Numbered from the stretch's first letter, positions 33,879-43,057 are shown. The stretch is DNA of 64,000 nucleotides from Thermohalobaculum sp964475765 (GCA_964475765.1 CAYYZH010000003.1:1-64000), one strand, 5' to 3'. Numbers and translations are program-made. Notes: generated from the letters alone by a model not told the origin.

Positions 33879-34934
33879 ATGAAGAAACTTATCGGAGCGG
33901 CAGTGGCCGCAGGCGTCCTTACCGCCGCCCCGGCGGTTGCTGATCTCGACGAGAAAGAATTCCTCGTCGTTGGCACCTGGGGCAATCTTTTTAACTGGAA
34001 AGAGCATGAAAGCCGGATGTGGAACTCCGTTCTGCCCGAGGCTTCAGGTGGCAAGCTCACAGCTAATGCCAAGCCCTACACCGAGCTCGGTCTCAGCGGC
34101 TATGAAGTCGTCAAACAGCTAGAGCTCGGAGCCTATGACGCCGTCCACGCACTGACCACGTACACTTCACAGGATAGCCCCCCGCTCGAAGGAATCGACC
34201 TTGCGGGCGTGTTCCAGGATTTCGCCACTTATCGCGAAGCACTGAACGCCTACAAGCCTGTCATCCAGCGCGAGCTGCGCGACAAGTACAACGCAGAGTT
34301 AGTAATGCTCTACACCTTCCCATCTCAGCAGCTTTACTGCAAGCTGGGTGAAGGCGAAAGCGGCCACCTTGCAACTCTTGCAGGCAAGAAGATCCGGACC
34401 TACTCGACCTCGCTGGCTGACTTCATTGAAGGCCTCGGCGCGTCCTCCGTAACCATAGCATTCTCCGAAGCGGTGCCCGCACTGGAAAAAGGCGTTGCGA
34501 CCTGCGGCACGACGGGCACGGCGCCTGCCTATAACGCCAAGTGGTATCAGGTGACGACGCACAACGTCCGCGTGAAGCTCGGCTATGCTGCAACCTTCAT
34601 GGCGTTCAATGGCGAGGCCTGGGACGAACTCTCCGACGACACCAAGGCGTTGATCCGCGAGAACGCAGCCAAGGTTGAGAACGAGATTTGGGACAGCATC
34701 GAGGCAACCGATGCCATGGCCGCAACATGCAACACCTCCGGCCCCTGCGACTGGGGTGAGAATGGTGGGCTGAAAGCAGTCGAGATGAACGATGAAGACA
34801 ACGCGATCATCAAGGACGTTGTCGAAAACACTGTTCTCAAGCGTTTCGCAGAACGGTGCGGCAAGGCCTGCGCCGAGGAGTGGAACGCGACGATGGGCAA
34901 GATCGCTGGCGTTCAGGCACCTCTGCCCGAGTAA
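33879..34934 (+). CDS. TRAP transporter substrate-binding protein (DctP type)
   Basis: A 351-residue periplasmic receptor with signal peptide about 1-21 (Ala-Pro-Ala-Val-Ala). The DctP fold is recognised from Leu-Ala-Gly-Lys-Lys-Ile-Arg-Thr-Tyr (the ligand-Arg segment) and the following Ala-Phe-Ser-Glu-Ala-Val-Pro-Ala-Leu-Glu-Lys-Gly-Val. It has six cysteines, among them Cys-Asn-Thr-Ser-Gly-Pro-Cys and Cys-Gly-Lys-Ala-Cys near the C-terminus, unusual for DctP and likely disulfide-bonded. GACACGGGAG precedes ATG 33879. First gene of dctPQM. Confidence 0.88.
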   Translation: MKKLIGAAVAAGVLTAAPAVADLDEKEFLVVGTWGNLFNWKEHESRMWNSVLPEASGGKLTANAKPYTELGLSGYEVVKQLELGAYDAVHALTTYTSQDSPPLEGIDLAGVFQDFATYREALNAYKPVIQRELRDKYNAELVMLYTFPSQQLYCKLGEGESGHLATLAGKKIRTYSTSLADFIEGLGASSVTIAFSEAVPALEKGVATCGTTGTAPAYNAKWYQVTTHNVRVKLGYAATFMAFNGEAWDELSDDTKALIRENAAKVENEIWDSIEATDAMAATCNTSGPCDWGENGGLKAVEMNDEDNAIIKDVVENTVLKRFAERCGKACAEEWNATMGKIAGVQAPLPE

Positions 34935-34942
34935 TCGAACCC

Positions 34943-34967
34943 GGGTTGGCCCATCTCGGGCCAACCC
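34943..34967 (+). promoter_or_regulatory. Hairpin between dctP and dctQ (second TRAP operon)
   Basis: GGGTTGGCCC (34943-34952) pairs perfectly over ten bases with GGGCCAACCC (34958-34967), five-base loop. It starts eight bases after the dctP stop and ends eight before the dctQ ATG, so it lies over the dctQ ribosome binding region and may lower its translation as well as protect dctP mRNA. Confidence 0.7.
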
Positions 34968-34975
34968 CTCCCCCG

Positions 34976-35596
34976 ATGAACCTTCTTGATCGCATATATC
35001 GCGTCCTCGAACGCGTTTCGCTCTGGGCCGTCTGGGCCGGGGGCTTTGCGCTGCTTTTGGCGGCGATCATGATCGTGATCGAGATTGTCGGTCGCAAGAT
35101 CGGCGGAGCGTCGCTGCTCGGGACCACGATCCCGTCCTTCCGCGTGCCGGGATCTGACGAATACTCCGGCTACATCTTTGCAGGGGCGACCGTCTGGGCC
35201 TATGCCTACTGCCTGATCCATCGCAGCCACATCCGCATCGATGCGCTCTACAACCTGTTTCCGCAAAGGGTTCGCGCGGTTCTGGACGTTGTCGGCCTCG
35301 CATTGCTCGGTATTTATGTCGTCTACCTGACGGAACGCGCCTGGGTCGTTTTCATAGGCACGTTGGAGAAAGGGTCAAAAGCCGCAACCCCGCAGCAGAC
35401 CCCCCTTTGGTTGCCACAAGGTGTTTGGGTCACCGGTATGACCTTCTTCGCAATTGTCACGCTTTTCGTCCTACTCTACGCGACTGTTTGTCTGTTCTCT
35501 GGCCGCATCGGGCAGGTGCAGGCGCTCGCCGGTACGATGTCCGTAGCCGAAGAGGTCGATGAAGAGACCCGCGGTGTCCAAGAGATGAAAAGATGA
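34976..35596 (+). CDS. TRAP transporter small permease (DctQ type)
   Basis: A 206-residue inner-membrane subunit with four membrane helices (about 15-40, 57-78, 95-120, 145-170) and the conserved Ser-Asp-Glu-Tyr-Ser-Gly-Tyr and His-Arg-Ser-His-Ile-Arg-Ile-Asp. Standard DctQ size. ATG 34976 is chosen because homology starts there; the preceding hairpin leaves only CCTCCCCCG as leader, a weak ribosome site. The stop overlaps the dctM start (ATGA). Confidence 0.88.
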   Translation: MNLLDRIYRVLERVSLWAVWAGGFALLLAAIMIVIEIVGRKIGGASLLGTTIPSFRVPGSDEYSGYIFAGATVWAYAYCLIHRSHIRIDALYNLFPQRVRAVLDVVGLALLGIYVVYLTERAWVVFIGTLEKGSKAATPQQTPLWLPQGVWVTGMTFFAIVTLFVLLYATVCLFSGRIGQVQALAGTMSVAEEVDEETRGVQEMKR

Positions 35597-36912
35597 AAGC
35601 CGTGATCGCCCTCTTCAAAGCCGGTTCACCCTGGTCGATCATCATCGCGCTGCTGGTTCTCGTTCTGGCCGCCGTGCCCGTCGGTGCGGTGTTGGGTCTA
35701 CTCTCCATCGGACTTGATGAAGTTTACATGCGCGGGCGATTGGTCCGGGCAATGGGTGAGAACACCTGGGAGCAACAAAAGAACTTTTTGCTGATCGCCA
35801 TCCCGATGTTCATCCTGATGGGGGAGATCATTCTACGTGCAGGTCTGGCGCGGCGCATGTACGAGGCTGTTGCAGGTTGGCTGAGCTGGCTGCCAGGCGG
35901 CCTGATGCACGCCAATATAGCATCGTGCTCCATCTTTGCCGCAACATCCGGGTCCTCAGTTGCCACAGCTGCGACCATCGGAACGGTGGCCTATCCCGAG
36001 ATCGAGAACCGCAAGTACAACGAGAGCCTTTTTCTTGGCTCCATTGCTGCGGGTGGCACACTCGGCATCCTGATCCCGCCCTCGATCAACTTGATCCTTT
36101 ACGGCTTCATCACCGATACGTCGGTGCCCGAGCTGTTTCTCGCCGGCTTCCTTCCGGGCTTCCTACTCTCAGTCCTGTTTCTGGTGATCATCTTGATCGC
36201 CTGCCTCATCCGTCCGGAATGGGGTGGCGAAAAGCCAGAGGTCACTTGGGGAGACCGTTTTCGCAGTCTGCCTGACCTTCTGCCGCCCCTCCTCCTGATC
36301 GTAGGCGTCATGGGCTCAATCTATGGCGGGATCGCCACTCCGACCGAAGCCGCAGCAGTCGGTGTGCTCTTTGCACTCTTGCTCGCTATGTGGACGCGGA
36401 CCTTGTCGATCGAAATGCTCAAAGGCGCGTTCGAAAGTACCATGCGCATCACGGCGATGATCATGTTCATCATCCTCGCGGCCGTGTTTTTAAACTTCGT
36501 CCTCGGGTTTCTTGGTGTCACACAGGCGCTGATCAAGTTTATCGAAGACCTGGGCTGGTCGCCTCTACAGACGATGATTGCGCTCGTGATCTTCTATCTC
36601 ATCCTCGGTATGTTCATGGAAACGCTGTCGATGATGCTCACCACAGTCCCGGTTGTCTTTCCGTTGGTTGTTGGCATGGGATACGACCCCGTCTGGTTTG
36701 GCATTCTAGTCATCGTGCTGATGGAGGCCGCCCTTATCACGCCTCCAATAGGCGTGAACCTTTACGTTGTGCAGGGCATCCGCTCGCGAGGGGGCAAATT
36801 CAACGATGTCGCCTGGGGCGCCCTGCCCTTTGTCGCGATGATGATCGCCATGGCGTTCCTGTTGATCGCTTTCCCGCAAATCGCACTGTGGCTCCCACAG
36901 AGCGTTTACTGA
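35593..36912 (+). CDS. TRAP transporter large permease (DctM type)
   Basis: A 439-residue sodium-coupled permease with about 11-12 membrane helices and normal DctM length. Motifs: Ile-Pro-Met-Phe-Ile-Leu-Met-Gly-Glu-Ile, Ala-Ala-Thr-Ser-Gly-Ser-Ser, Gly-Thr-Leu-Gly-Ile-Leu-Ile-Pro-Pro-Ser-Ile, and Thr-Pro-Pro-Ile-Gly-Val-Asn near the C-terminus. Coupled to dctQ by a four-base overlap. The convergent dehydrogenase gene follows after eight bases. Confidence 0.92.
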   Translation: MKAVIALFKAGSPWSIIIALLVLVLAAVPVGAVLGLLSIGLDEVYMRGRLVRAMGENTWEQQKNFLLIAIPMFILMGEIILRAGLARRMYEAVAGWLSWLPGGLMHANIASCSIFAATSGSSVATAATIGTVAYPEIENRKYNESLFLGSIAAGGTLGILIPPSINLILYGFITDTSVPELFLAGFLPGFLLSVLFLVIILIACLIRPEWGGEKPEVTWGDRFRSLPDLLPPLLLIVGVMGSIYGGIATPTEAAAVGVLFALLLAMWTRTLSIEMLKGAFESTMRITAMIMFIILAAVFLNFVLGFLGVTQALIKFIEDLGWSPLQTMIALVIFYLILGMFMETLSMMLTTVPVVFPLVVGMGYDPVWFGILVIVLMEAALITPPIGVNLYVVQGIRSRGGKFNDVAWGALPFVAMMIAMAFLLIAFPQIALWLPQSVY

Positions 36913-36920
36913 CGAAGCAC

Positions 36921-37730
36921 CTAGTCCTGTCGCGGCTTTAACGCGGCAACGGCGGCGATCAAGGCTTGCGGCAAGCCCGCCATCTCGCTCTCATCGAGTG
37001 CGTCCATGCAGCTTTCGACGTCCTTCTTGACGATGCCGATTGTGTTTTCCGGATCATACCCGTCTCGCGAGAACTCTATCGTATCGAAATTCGAGCCGAA
37101 CCACGTCTGCCCGGAACTGTCATGCATCAGGGCACGCAAACGTTCGGGGTCGAGCCCGAGGCTATCTGCCCAGTCCAGAACGCGCCGGGTCGAGACCAGA
37201 GAGGTCGCCGCCACGAAGTTGTTCAACACCTTGGCCGTCATGCCTGCGCCCGGTCCGCCCATGCGGTGGATCTTCGGGCCCATGGTGCGAAAAACCGGTT
37301 CAAGCAGGTCGAGATCCGCGTCCTCCCCGCCCAGCATGAAGGAGAGTCGCGCCTCGTCCGCCGCCACCTGCGCGCCGGACATCGGCGCATCAACCATAGC
37401 GATCCGCGCAGGAACACGGGACCGAAGACCTGCCAGATAGCGCGGCGAAAGGGTCGAAGATATCACGAGATGCGTCAGCTCAGGCCCATGACTCAGGATC
37501 GCCTGATCGTCAAACAACAATGCCTCAGTCTGAGCCGCATCCCGGACAACGGTTATGATAACCTGTCGGTCAGCGGCAAATTCCGCCGGATCCGACACCA
37601 TGTGATCCGCGAAACCCGCAAACTCTGCAGTTGGACGCACGTCAAATACTCTGACGTCCAAACCCGCCCGCAGCATAGCTCGGGCCATGCCAAGACCCAT
37701 GCGTCCGCAACCTGCCAGTCCGATTTTCAT
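36921..37730 (-). CDS. 3-hydroxyisobutyrate dehydrogenase-family NAD(P)-dependent oxidoreductase
   Basis: A 269-residue beta-hydroxyacid dehydrogenase family enzyme. The Rossmann motif Gly-Leu-Ala-Gly-Cys-Gly-Arg-Met-Gly is at the N-terminus, the substrate loop Asp-Ala-Pro-Met-Ser-Gly near 114-119, and the catalytic Lys in Gly-Met-Thr-Ala-Lys-Val-Leu-Asn-Asn near 160-168. It is slightly shorter than the usual ~290. Probably oxidises a hydroxyacid delivered by the adjacent TRAP transporter. Its start overlaps the stop of the upstream secreted-protein gene by four bases. Confidence 0.88.
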   Translation of the reverse strand: MKIGLAGCGRMGLGMARAMLRAGLDVRVFDVRPTAEFAGFADHMVSDPAEFAADRQVIITVVRDAAQTEALLFDDQAILSHGPELTHLVISSTLSPRYLAGLRSRVPARIAMVDAPMSGAQVAADEARLSFMLGGEDADLDLLEPVFRTMGPKIHRMGGPGAGMTAKVLNNFVAATSLVSTRRVLDWADSLGLDPERLRALMHDSSGQTWFGSNFDTIEFSRDGYDPENTIGIVKKDVESCMDALDESEMAGLPQALIAAVAALKPRQD

Positions 37731-38143
37731 CTCAGCCCGGTATTTGTCGCCGGAGCCCCACAGAGCAGGGGCCTTTTATCTCGTCCTGAGACACGCAACT
37801 CAAAGACATCAGGCGTGTCGTTCAACAGGCGAACATAGAGATCCTCGTCCTTGCGAAGCACACGCCAGCACTGGACCTGCCCATCCGAATTCGATGTATC
37901 GAACAGGAAACAAAGCTGCGCACCGTGCGTACGCCAGACCCCATCGATGCAGCTTCCGTCGCGATAGCGCCACTTGACGCGGCCCTCATCGTAAAACTCT
38001 TCCGAACCGAACGGTTGTCCGTCCCTGTCGAAATAAAGCGTCCAGCCTTCCGCATACTCGCGAAACTCGGACGGGCTAACAATTTGCTCCTCGGCAGATG
38101 CCGGAAGCGCGAAAAGCAGCAGCAAGGCAAGCAGAAATCTCAT
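37727..38143 (-). CDS. Small exported protein of unknown function
   Basis: A 138-residue protein with a clear signal peptide (about 1-17, Leu-Pro-Ala-Ser-Ala). The mature part has Tyr-Phe-Asp-Arg-Asp-Gly, Gly-Ser-Glu-Glu-Phe-Tyr, Trp-Arg-Tyr-Arg-Asp-Gly-Ser-Cys and three more Cys, resembling a small beta-barrel; I do not recognise a named family with confidence. It is translationally coupled to the dehydrogenase downstream and follows the DUF255 gene after 28 bp, so it may share its transcript. Confidence 0.7.
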   Translation of the reverse strand: MRFLLALLLLFALPASAEEQIVSPSEFREYAEGWTLYFDRDGQPFGSEEFYDEGRVKWRYRDGSCIDGVWRTHGAQLCFLFDTSNSDGQVQCWRVLRKDEDLYVRLLNDTPDVFELRVSGRDKRPLLCGAPATNTGLR

Positions 38144-38171
38144 AAATCGTATGATGACCGAGAGAGTAGGA

Positions 38172-40448
38172 TCAGGGCAACCGGAATGTGGCCGTTTCCG
38201 GCTCCAGACAGACCTCATGGGAACAGGCTTGCACGGTAAGTGAGAGCATCTCGCTCTCACCTCTCTGCAATGGAACTGTCAGGTCTCCTTCATAGACATT
38301 GAGCTGGTCCTTCGAAAATCCTAGCGTCATCGAAGTACCGGCGGGCCAATCCACCTCCGCGCCAGCCAAATCAACACCTATCAGCCAGTCTTGACCAGGA
38401 TCATGCGCGTTGATGTGCCAGCCCTCCGCAATCCGCAGATGAAGCATGGCATCTTGCAAGTGAGCGCTGACCTTGCCCTTAGAAAGGGTCTGGCGATAGC
38501 CGGACGCGCCGCTGTCAAGCATCCGCCCCCCGATTAGGGCATCGGTGCGCAGGAGGGGTTGTCCTGATATTGGCCCTGCCAGGGCGGCGAAGAGGTTTCG
38601 AGCCGCAAGATCTACCTCGGGATCGCCCGTCCGCGCGTAGAGGCGGGCAAAAAACTCCAGCGCAGCGCTTTCGCCCGACGGTGTCGCACCATCGGAGTTG
38701 TCATAGATCGGCCCCAGCGGGCCATCCCTCGCAGCCATCTTCAACCGACCGGACCCATCGGCAAACTGCGTCTGTATAGCTCCGAAGAGGTTCTTAGCGC
38801 GATCCAGCCACTTGTGCTCGAAACTCTGATCCGACAACGCCAAGAACGCCAGACCGAGCCAGGCATAATCTTCCAGAACGGCATCTTCCCGCGACTGCCC
38901 AACAGCCCAGAACCGCGAAAGATGTCCCTTGTCCCAAAGTCGTGTCCAAACAACATTTCCCGCGCGGGCCGCGGCTTCGGCAAGCGCGGGCTTCTCAAAC
39001 GCCACCGCACCTTCAGCCATGGCCCGGATCATCAACCCGTTCCAGCCTGCGATCACCTTTTCGTCGCGTAGAGGGCGAATCCTTGCATCTCGGGCCAAAC
39101 GTAAGGCGTCCAGCACAGGATCAAGCGTTTCGAAATCCACTGGCTCGCTCGGGGTGAAATGCGCAACCGCTCCAACGTCCAGCGTTGGCGCCTCGCTGAT
39201 TCCAAGGACCGTTGCAAATTTGGTGGCACCGGCCTTGTCAAACTGCTCCGGCGTCCATGCATAAAAAGCGCCTTCCGCCAAATCACCGGTTTGATCCAGA
39301 CTGTCGGCGTCTTCAGCCGCATAGAACGCCCCCTCATCATCGGTCATGTCGCGCAGGACGTATGTGAACGTTCGTTCGGCCGCCCGGCGATAGGCATTTT
39401 CCCCAGTGATCTCCCAAGCTTCGATGAAGGCCCGTGATAAAAGCCCCTGATTGTAAAGCATTTTCTCAAAATGTGGTGTCCGCCAGTTCGGATCGATGGT
39501 GTAGCGGTGAAAGCCACCGCCGATGTGATCGTGGATGCCACCTGCCGCGATCGCATCGAGGGTTTCGATCGCCACCTGCAGCGCATGTTGATCGCCGGTG
39601 CGCCGCCAGTGTTCCATCAGATAAAGGAGAAAACCCTCCTGCGGGAATTGCTGACTCTGAGAGAACCCACCCTCCAAAGCGTTATGCATGGACAGCAACT
39701 GCTCGGCAGCGCGGACATAAACCGTCTCGTCCAGAGGCGCCGATTGCTGCCCGCCCAGTTGCGTAAACCGTTTGATCGCCTCACCCAATTGGTTTGCGAT
39801 GCTTTCGATTTCCGGGCGCTTAGCTGGCTCGGACCAACTCTGCGCAATTGCCGCCAGAATCTGCATGAACTGCTCACGTGGTATGTACGTGCCCGTGTGG
39901 AACGGCAGTCCGTTGGGCATCAGCCAAAGCGAATTCGGCCAGCCGGCATGGCCCTGCTGCAACTGCGTTGCGGTGATGTAGAGATGATCCAGATCCGGAT
40001 GCTGCTCGCGGTCGATCTTGATCGCGATGAACGAGGTGTTCAGAAGCTCGGCAACTTCCTCATTGTCGAAGCTCTCCTCCTCCATCACATGACACCAGTG
40101 ACAGGTCGCGTATCCAACCGAGAGGAAGATGGGCACGCCGCGCGCCTTTGCCTCGGACAGCGTTTCCTCCGACCAAGGCCGCCAATCCACCGGATTATGG
40201 GCGTGCTGCAGAAGATAAGGTGAGGCCTCGTTGATCAGCCGATTGACGTATTTCGCGCGGCCTGCGTTATCCAAGAGATGAGTGCGTGGCGTATACCCGT
40301 CGGGCATAGCATCATAGGCCGCGTCCAATTGATTCTGGAGCGCCAAGTTCCTGAAAACGGCTGGCGGACTCTCCGTCGCCAAAGCGGGGGCTCCAATTAC
40401 AAGAATAGCCGTCACCAGACCTTTGCGTGTCACGGAAAACAAGGGCAT
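38172..40448 (-). CDS. Exported DUF255 thioredoxin-like protein fused to a DsbD-alpha-like domain
   Basis: A 758-residue protein. Signal peptide about 1-25, then a thioredoxin-like DUF255 domain (about 65-230) with the redox motif Cys-His-Trp-Cys-His at 116-120. A long alpha/alpha-barrel follows (about 240-640) as in YyaL/SPATA20 proteins, with His-Asp-His-Ile-Gly-Gly-Gly-Phe-His-Arg. The last ~110 residues differ from the family: Glu-Gly-Trp-His-Ile-Asn-Ala, and Val-Gln-Ala-Cys-Ser-His-Glu-Val-Cys-Leu-Glu-Pro resemble the N-terminal domain of DsbD. ATG 40448 is chosen for AGAGGAG upstream. Likely a periplasmic thiol enzyme. Confidence 0.85.
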   Translation of the reverse strand: MPLFSVTRKGLVTAILVIGAPALATESPPAVFRNLALQNQLDAAYDAMPDGYTPRTHLLDNAGRAKYVNRLINEASPYLLQHAHNPVDWRPWSEETLSEAKARGVPIFLSVGYATCHWCHVMEEESFDNEEVAELLNTSFIAIKIDREQHPDLDHLYITATQLQQGHAGWPNSLWLMPNGLPFHTGTYIPREQFMQILAAIAQSWSEPAKRPEIESIANQLGEAIKRFTQLGGQQSAPLDETVYVRAAEQLLSMHNALEGGFSQSQQFPQEGFLLYLMEHWRRTGDQHALQVAIETLDAIAAGGIHDHIGGGFHRYTIDPNWRTPHFEKMLYNQGLLSRAFIEAWEITGENAYRRAAERTFTYVLRDMTDDEGAFYAAEDADSLDQTGDLAEGAFYAWTPEQFDKAGATKFATVLGISEAPTLDVGAVAHFTPSEPVDFETLDPVLDALRLARDARIRPLRDEKVIAGWNGLMIRAMAEGAVAFEKPALAEAAARAGNVVWTRLWDKGHLSRFWAVGQSREDAVLEDYAWLGLAFLALSDQSFEHKWLDRAKNLFGAIQTQFADGSGRLKMAARDGPLGPIYDNSDGATPSGESAALEFFARLYARTGDPEVDLAARNLFAALAGPISGQPLLRTDALIGGRMLDSGASGYRQTLSKGKVSAHLQDAMLHLRIAEGWHINAHDPGQDWLIGVDLAGAEVDWPAGTSMTLGFSKDQLNVYEGDLTVPLQRGESEMLSLTVQACSHEVCLEPETATFRLP

Positions 40449-40569
40449 CCAACTCCTCTCGAAGTTCAATCACGATCCTCGCGCGATCAGAACTGAAACA
40501 CCAGTAACGATCATGCGGGTTTCACAGTCTGGCCTCGGGCTCACCGTAAATCTGTGATACAGTGAAGTT

Positions 40570-41202
40570 ATGCAGATCATAGCGAATTGCTGGCTCGCAA
40601 ACATCTTGATCTCATTGGCCTTTGTGCTGGCACTTGAAGTTCCCGCTGGTGCAACTGACTTTGAGGAAGGCGGTCGCTTCCAAAACTTGACGGCCAAGTT
40701 CAACATGGGCGGAGTGAGCGCAAGGGTCGGTCTCGGGGCGGCTAGAAGTGGTGTGCGTTCCGGTCACCAATTTTCTCATCGATACCATCGTAGACGTGAA
40801 ACGAGGCGGCGCTACAATCGTTCCATAAAAAGCCTGCGTCCACATGATCGGGTCATTCTGGTCCCAGTCCGAGAACGCAAACGCGTTGTAGAACAAGAAC
40901 CAACGCCGCAGATCCCTCCAACACCTAAGCCGGCGGAGGATGTCACAACTACAGTGCCCAAACCTGAACCGCTGGACCTTGCAGGATACAGCCGGATCGT
41001 TTCTGCCCGCGGGCTGTCAGGTCAACGGATCGCCTTTGCGCCAGGTGACATCCTCCCGTTCGATGTTCCCCATGTCACCTTGAGTGCCAAGCGCTACGAT
41101 TTGCCCGAACCTGGGCCCGGAGAGATCTACGCCCGGGTGCGTCAAACTGTACTGAGGATCAACGCGACAACGCGAAAAGTGATTGCGATCGTCACACGCT
41201 AG
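40570..41202 (+). CDS. Exported RcnB-like protein
   Basis: A 210-residue protein with signal peptide about 1-28 (Val-Pro-Ala-Gly-Ala), a basic Arg/His-rich stretch (about 65-90), a proline-rich linker (about 110-135), and a C-terminal module (about 155-208). Its Leu-Pro-Glu-Pro-Gly-Pro-Gly-Glu-Ile-Tyr-Ala-Arg-Val followed by Val-Leu-Arg-Ile resembles the RcnB/YohN family of small periplasmic proteins. Monocistronic, divergent from the DUF255 gene. Metal homeostasis is only a family hint. Confidence 0.6.
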   Translation: MQIIANCWLANILISLAFVLALEVPAGATDFEEGGRFQNLTAKFNMGGVSARVGLGAARSGVRSGHQFSHRYHRRRETRRRYNRSIKSLRPHDRVILVPVRERKRVVEQEPTPQIPPTPKPAEDVTTTVPKPEPLDLAGYSRIVSARGLSGQRIAFAPGDILPFDVPHVTLSAKRYDLPEPGPGEIYARVRQTVLRINATTRKVIAIVTR

Positions 41203-41350
41203 ACGGCGAGCCCCATCAACAATGTCGCGGATTTTCGACTGATGTCGCTTTGACGCGGGTCAGGCCCGCATTCGGGGCACTAGAGTTCCAGTTAGCTCTG
41301 GTATACCAAGCAACCAGCTTACTTTTTACGCCATAGGAGCCGACCAGCCG

Positions 41351-43057
41351 ATGAGCCCGCTTGACGAGAAAAACCCGCCTCGGAGCGGTGTATGGAAATC
41401 CGGTACTGGCAAGGGTCGATCCACGCCAAAAGGTCGCCAGATCGAGGACGAGGCGCTAGCCGAGGTTCGCGCGCTGTTGGGTGATCGGCCTCGCCGTCGT
41501 GATCTTTTGATCGAATTCCTGCACCTGATCCAGGACAAGCATGGGTGTCTCGCGTCCGCACATCTTCGTGCCCTTGCCGAAGAGATGAAACTCGCGCAGG
41601 CCGAAGTTTATGAGGTCGCCACGTTCTACGCGCATTTCGACGTCATCAAAGAGGGGGCGAGCGCGCCTCCTGCTCTGACAATCCGGGTTTGCGACAGCCT
41701 CTCCTGCGAACTGGCTGGCGCGCAGGATCTTTTGAAGACCCTGACGGCGAAGTATGGTGGCGGGTCCGATGTCCGCGTTTTGCGCGCACCTTGTATGGGC
41801 AGATGCGACACAGCGCCAACGCTAGAGCTTGGCCATAATCATATCGACAACGCGACGTCTGAGAAGGTGGCGGACGCCATCGCCGCAGGGGATACACACG
41901 CGCACGTCCCTGCCTACGAGACGATGGAGGAGTACCAGGACGAAGGCGGCTACCGCGAGTTAATTGCCCTGCGCGGCGGATCGCGGACACCCGATGAGGT
42001 CCAGCAGGCCGTTCTGGACAGTGGGCTGCGCGGGCTTGGCGGCGCCGGTTTTCCATCCGGGCGTAAATGGTCGTTTGTCCGGGCCGAACCGGGGCCGCGC
42101 TATCTTGCGGTCAACGGCGATGAAGGTGAGCCCGGCACGTTCAAGGATCGCTACTATCTCGAGCGCGAGCCCCATGTGTTCCTCGAGGGAATGCTCATTG
42201 CGGCCTGGGCCGTCGAGGCGAAAACCTGCTTCATCTATATGCGGGACGAGTACCCCGCGGTGTTGGACATCCTGCGCAAGGAAATCGGAAATCTCGAGGC
42301 TGCAGGTGTTATCGAGCCCGGATACATCGATCTTCGCCGCGGGGCCGGCGCCTACATCTGTGGCGAGGAATCCGCAATGATCGAATCGATCGAAGGCAAG
42401 CGCGGCCTGCCACGTCACCGTCCTCCTTACGTGGCGCAAGTTGGGATTTTCGATCGGCCAACACTCGTGCACAATGTCGAGACACTTTATTGGGTCACCA
42501 AAGTTGCACGCGGCGGACCAGAAATTCTGAGCACGCATGAGAAGAACGGTCGCAAGGGGTTGCGATCATACTCCGTCTCCGGGCGCGTGCGTGAACCCGG
42601 GGTGAAGCTTCTGCCCGCAGGGTCGACCATTCGCGATCTCATCGACGCGTGCGGCGGTATGGCTTCGGGGCATGAGTTCAAGGCCTATCAGCCCGGCGGT
42701 CCGTCAGCGGGTCTTCTTCCCGCCTCAATGGACGACATCCCGCTGGATTTCGACACGTTGCAACCCCATGGCAGCTTCATTGGTTCAGCAGCCGTGGTCG
42801 TGCTGTCCGATCAGGATCGGGCGAGAGATGCAGCGCTCAACATGCTGCGGTTCTTCGAAGATGAAAGCTGCGGGCAATGTACGCCGTGCCGGGTAGGGTG
42901 TGAAAAGGCTGTCAAATTGATGCAAGCGGACAGCTGGGATCAGGATCTCCTGGGTGAGCTTTGCGAAGCGATGGTCGATGCTTCTATCTGCGGACTTGGT
43001 CAGGCGGCTCCGAACCCCATCCTCTTGACAATGAAGCATTTTCAGAACGAGATCTGA
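41351..43057 (+). CDS. Fused NuoE-NuoF type diaphorase subunit (NAD-dependent formate dehydrogenase beta/gamma-like)
   Basis: A 568-residue fusion. The N-terminal NuoE-like domain (about 35-185) binds [2Fe-2S] through Cys-Asp-Ser-Leu-Ser-Cys and Cys-Met-Gly-Arg-Cys. The C-terminal NuoF-like part (about 200-565) has the FMN/NADH motif Gly-Leu-Gly-Gly-Ala-Gly-Phe-Pro, Cys-Gly-Glu-Glu-Ser-Ala, and the [4Fe-4S] motif Cys-Gly-Gln-Cys-Thr-Pro-Cys-Arg. In relatives this is the electron-output module of soluble NAD-linked formate dehydrogenase (FdsB/FdsG). The catalytic alpha subunit is not next to it: hisD follows after 91 bp, so the partner must be elsewhere. Confidence 0.85.
   Translation: MSPLDEKNPPRSGVWKSGTGKGRSTPKGRQIEDEALAEVRALLGDRPRRRDLLIEFLHLIQDKHGCLASAHLRALAEEMKLAQAEVYEVATFYAHFDVIKEGASAPPALTIRVCDSLSCELAGAQDLLKTLTAKYGGGSDVRVLRAPCMGRCDTAPTLELGHNHIDNATSEKVADAIAAGDTHAHVPAYETMEEYQDEGGYRELIALRGGSRTPDEVQQAVLDSGLRGLGGAGFPSGRKWSFVRAEPGPRYLAVNGDEGEPGTFKDRYYLEREPHVFLEGMLIAAWAVEAKTCFIYMRDEYPAVLDILRKEIGNLEAAGVIEPGYIDLRRGAGAYICGEESAMIESIEGKRGLPRHRPPYVAQVGIFDRPTLVHNVETLYWVTKVARGGPEILSTHEKNGRKGLRSYSVSGRVREPGVKLLPAGSTIRDLIDACGGMASGHEFKAYQPGGPSAGLLPASMDDIPLDFDTLQPHGSFIGSAAVVVLSDQDRARDAALNMLRFFEDESCGQCTPCRVGCEKAVKLMQADSWDQDLLGELCEAMVDASICGLGQAAPNPILLTMKHFQNEI

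Noticed and set aside
41258..41272. GCGGG-TCAGG-CCCGC hairpin as terminator of the RcnB-like gene
   Set aside because: Only five base pairs and no T-run.
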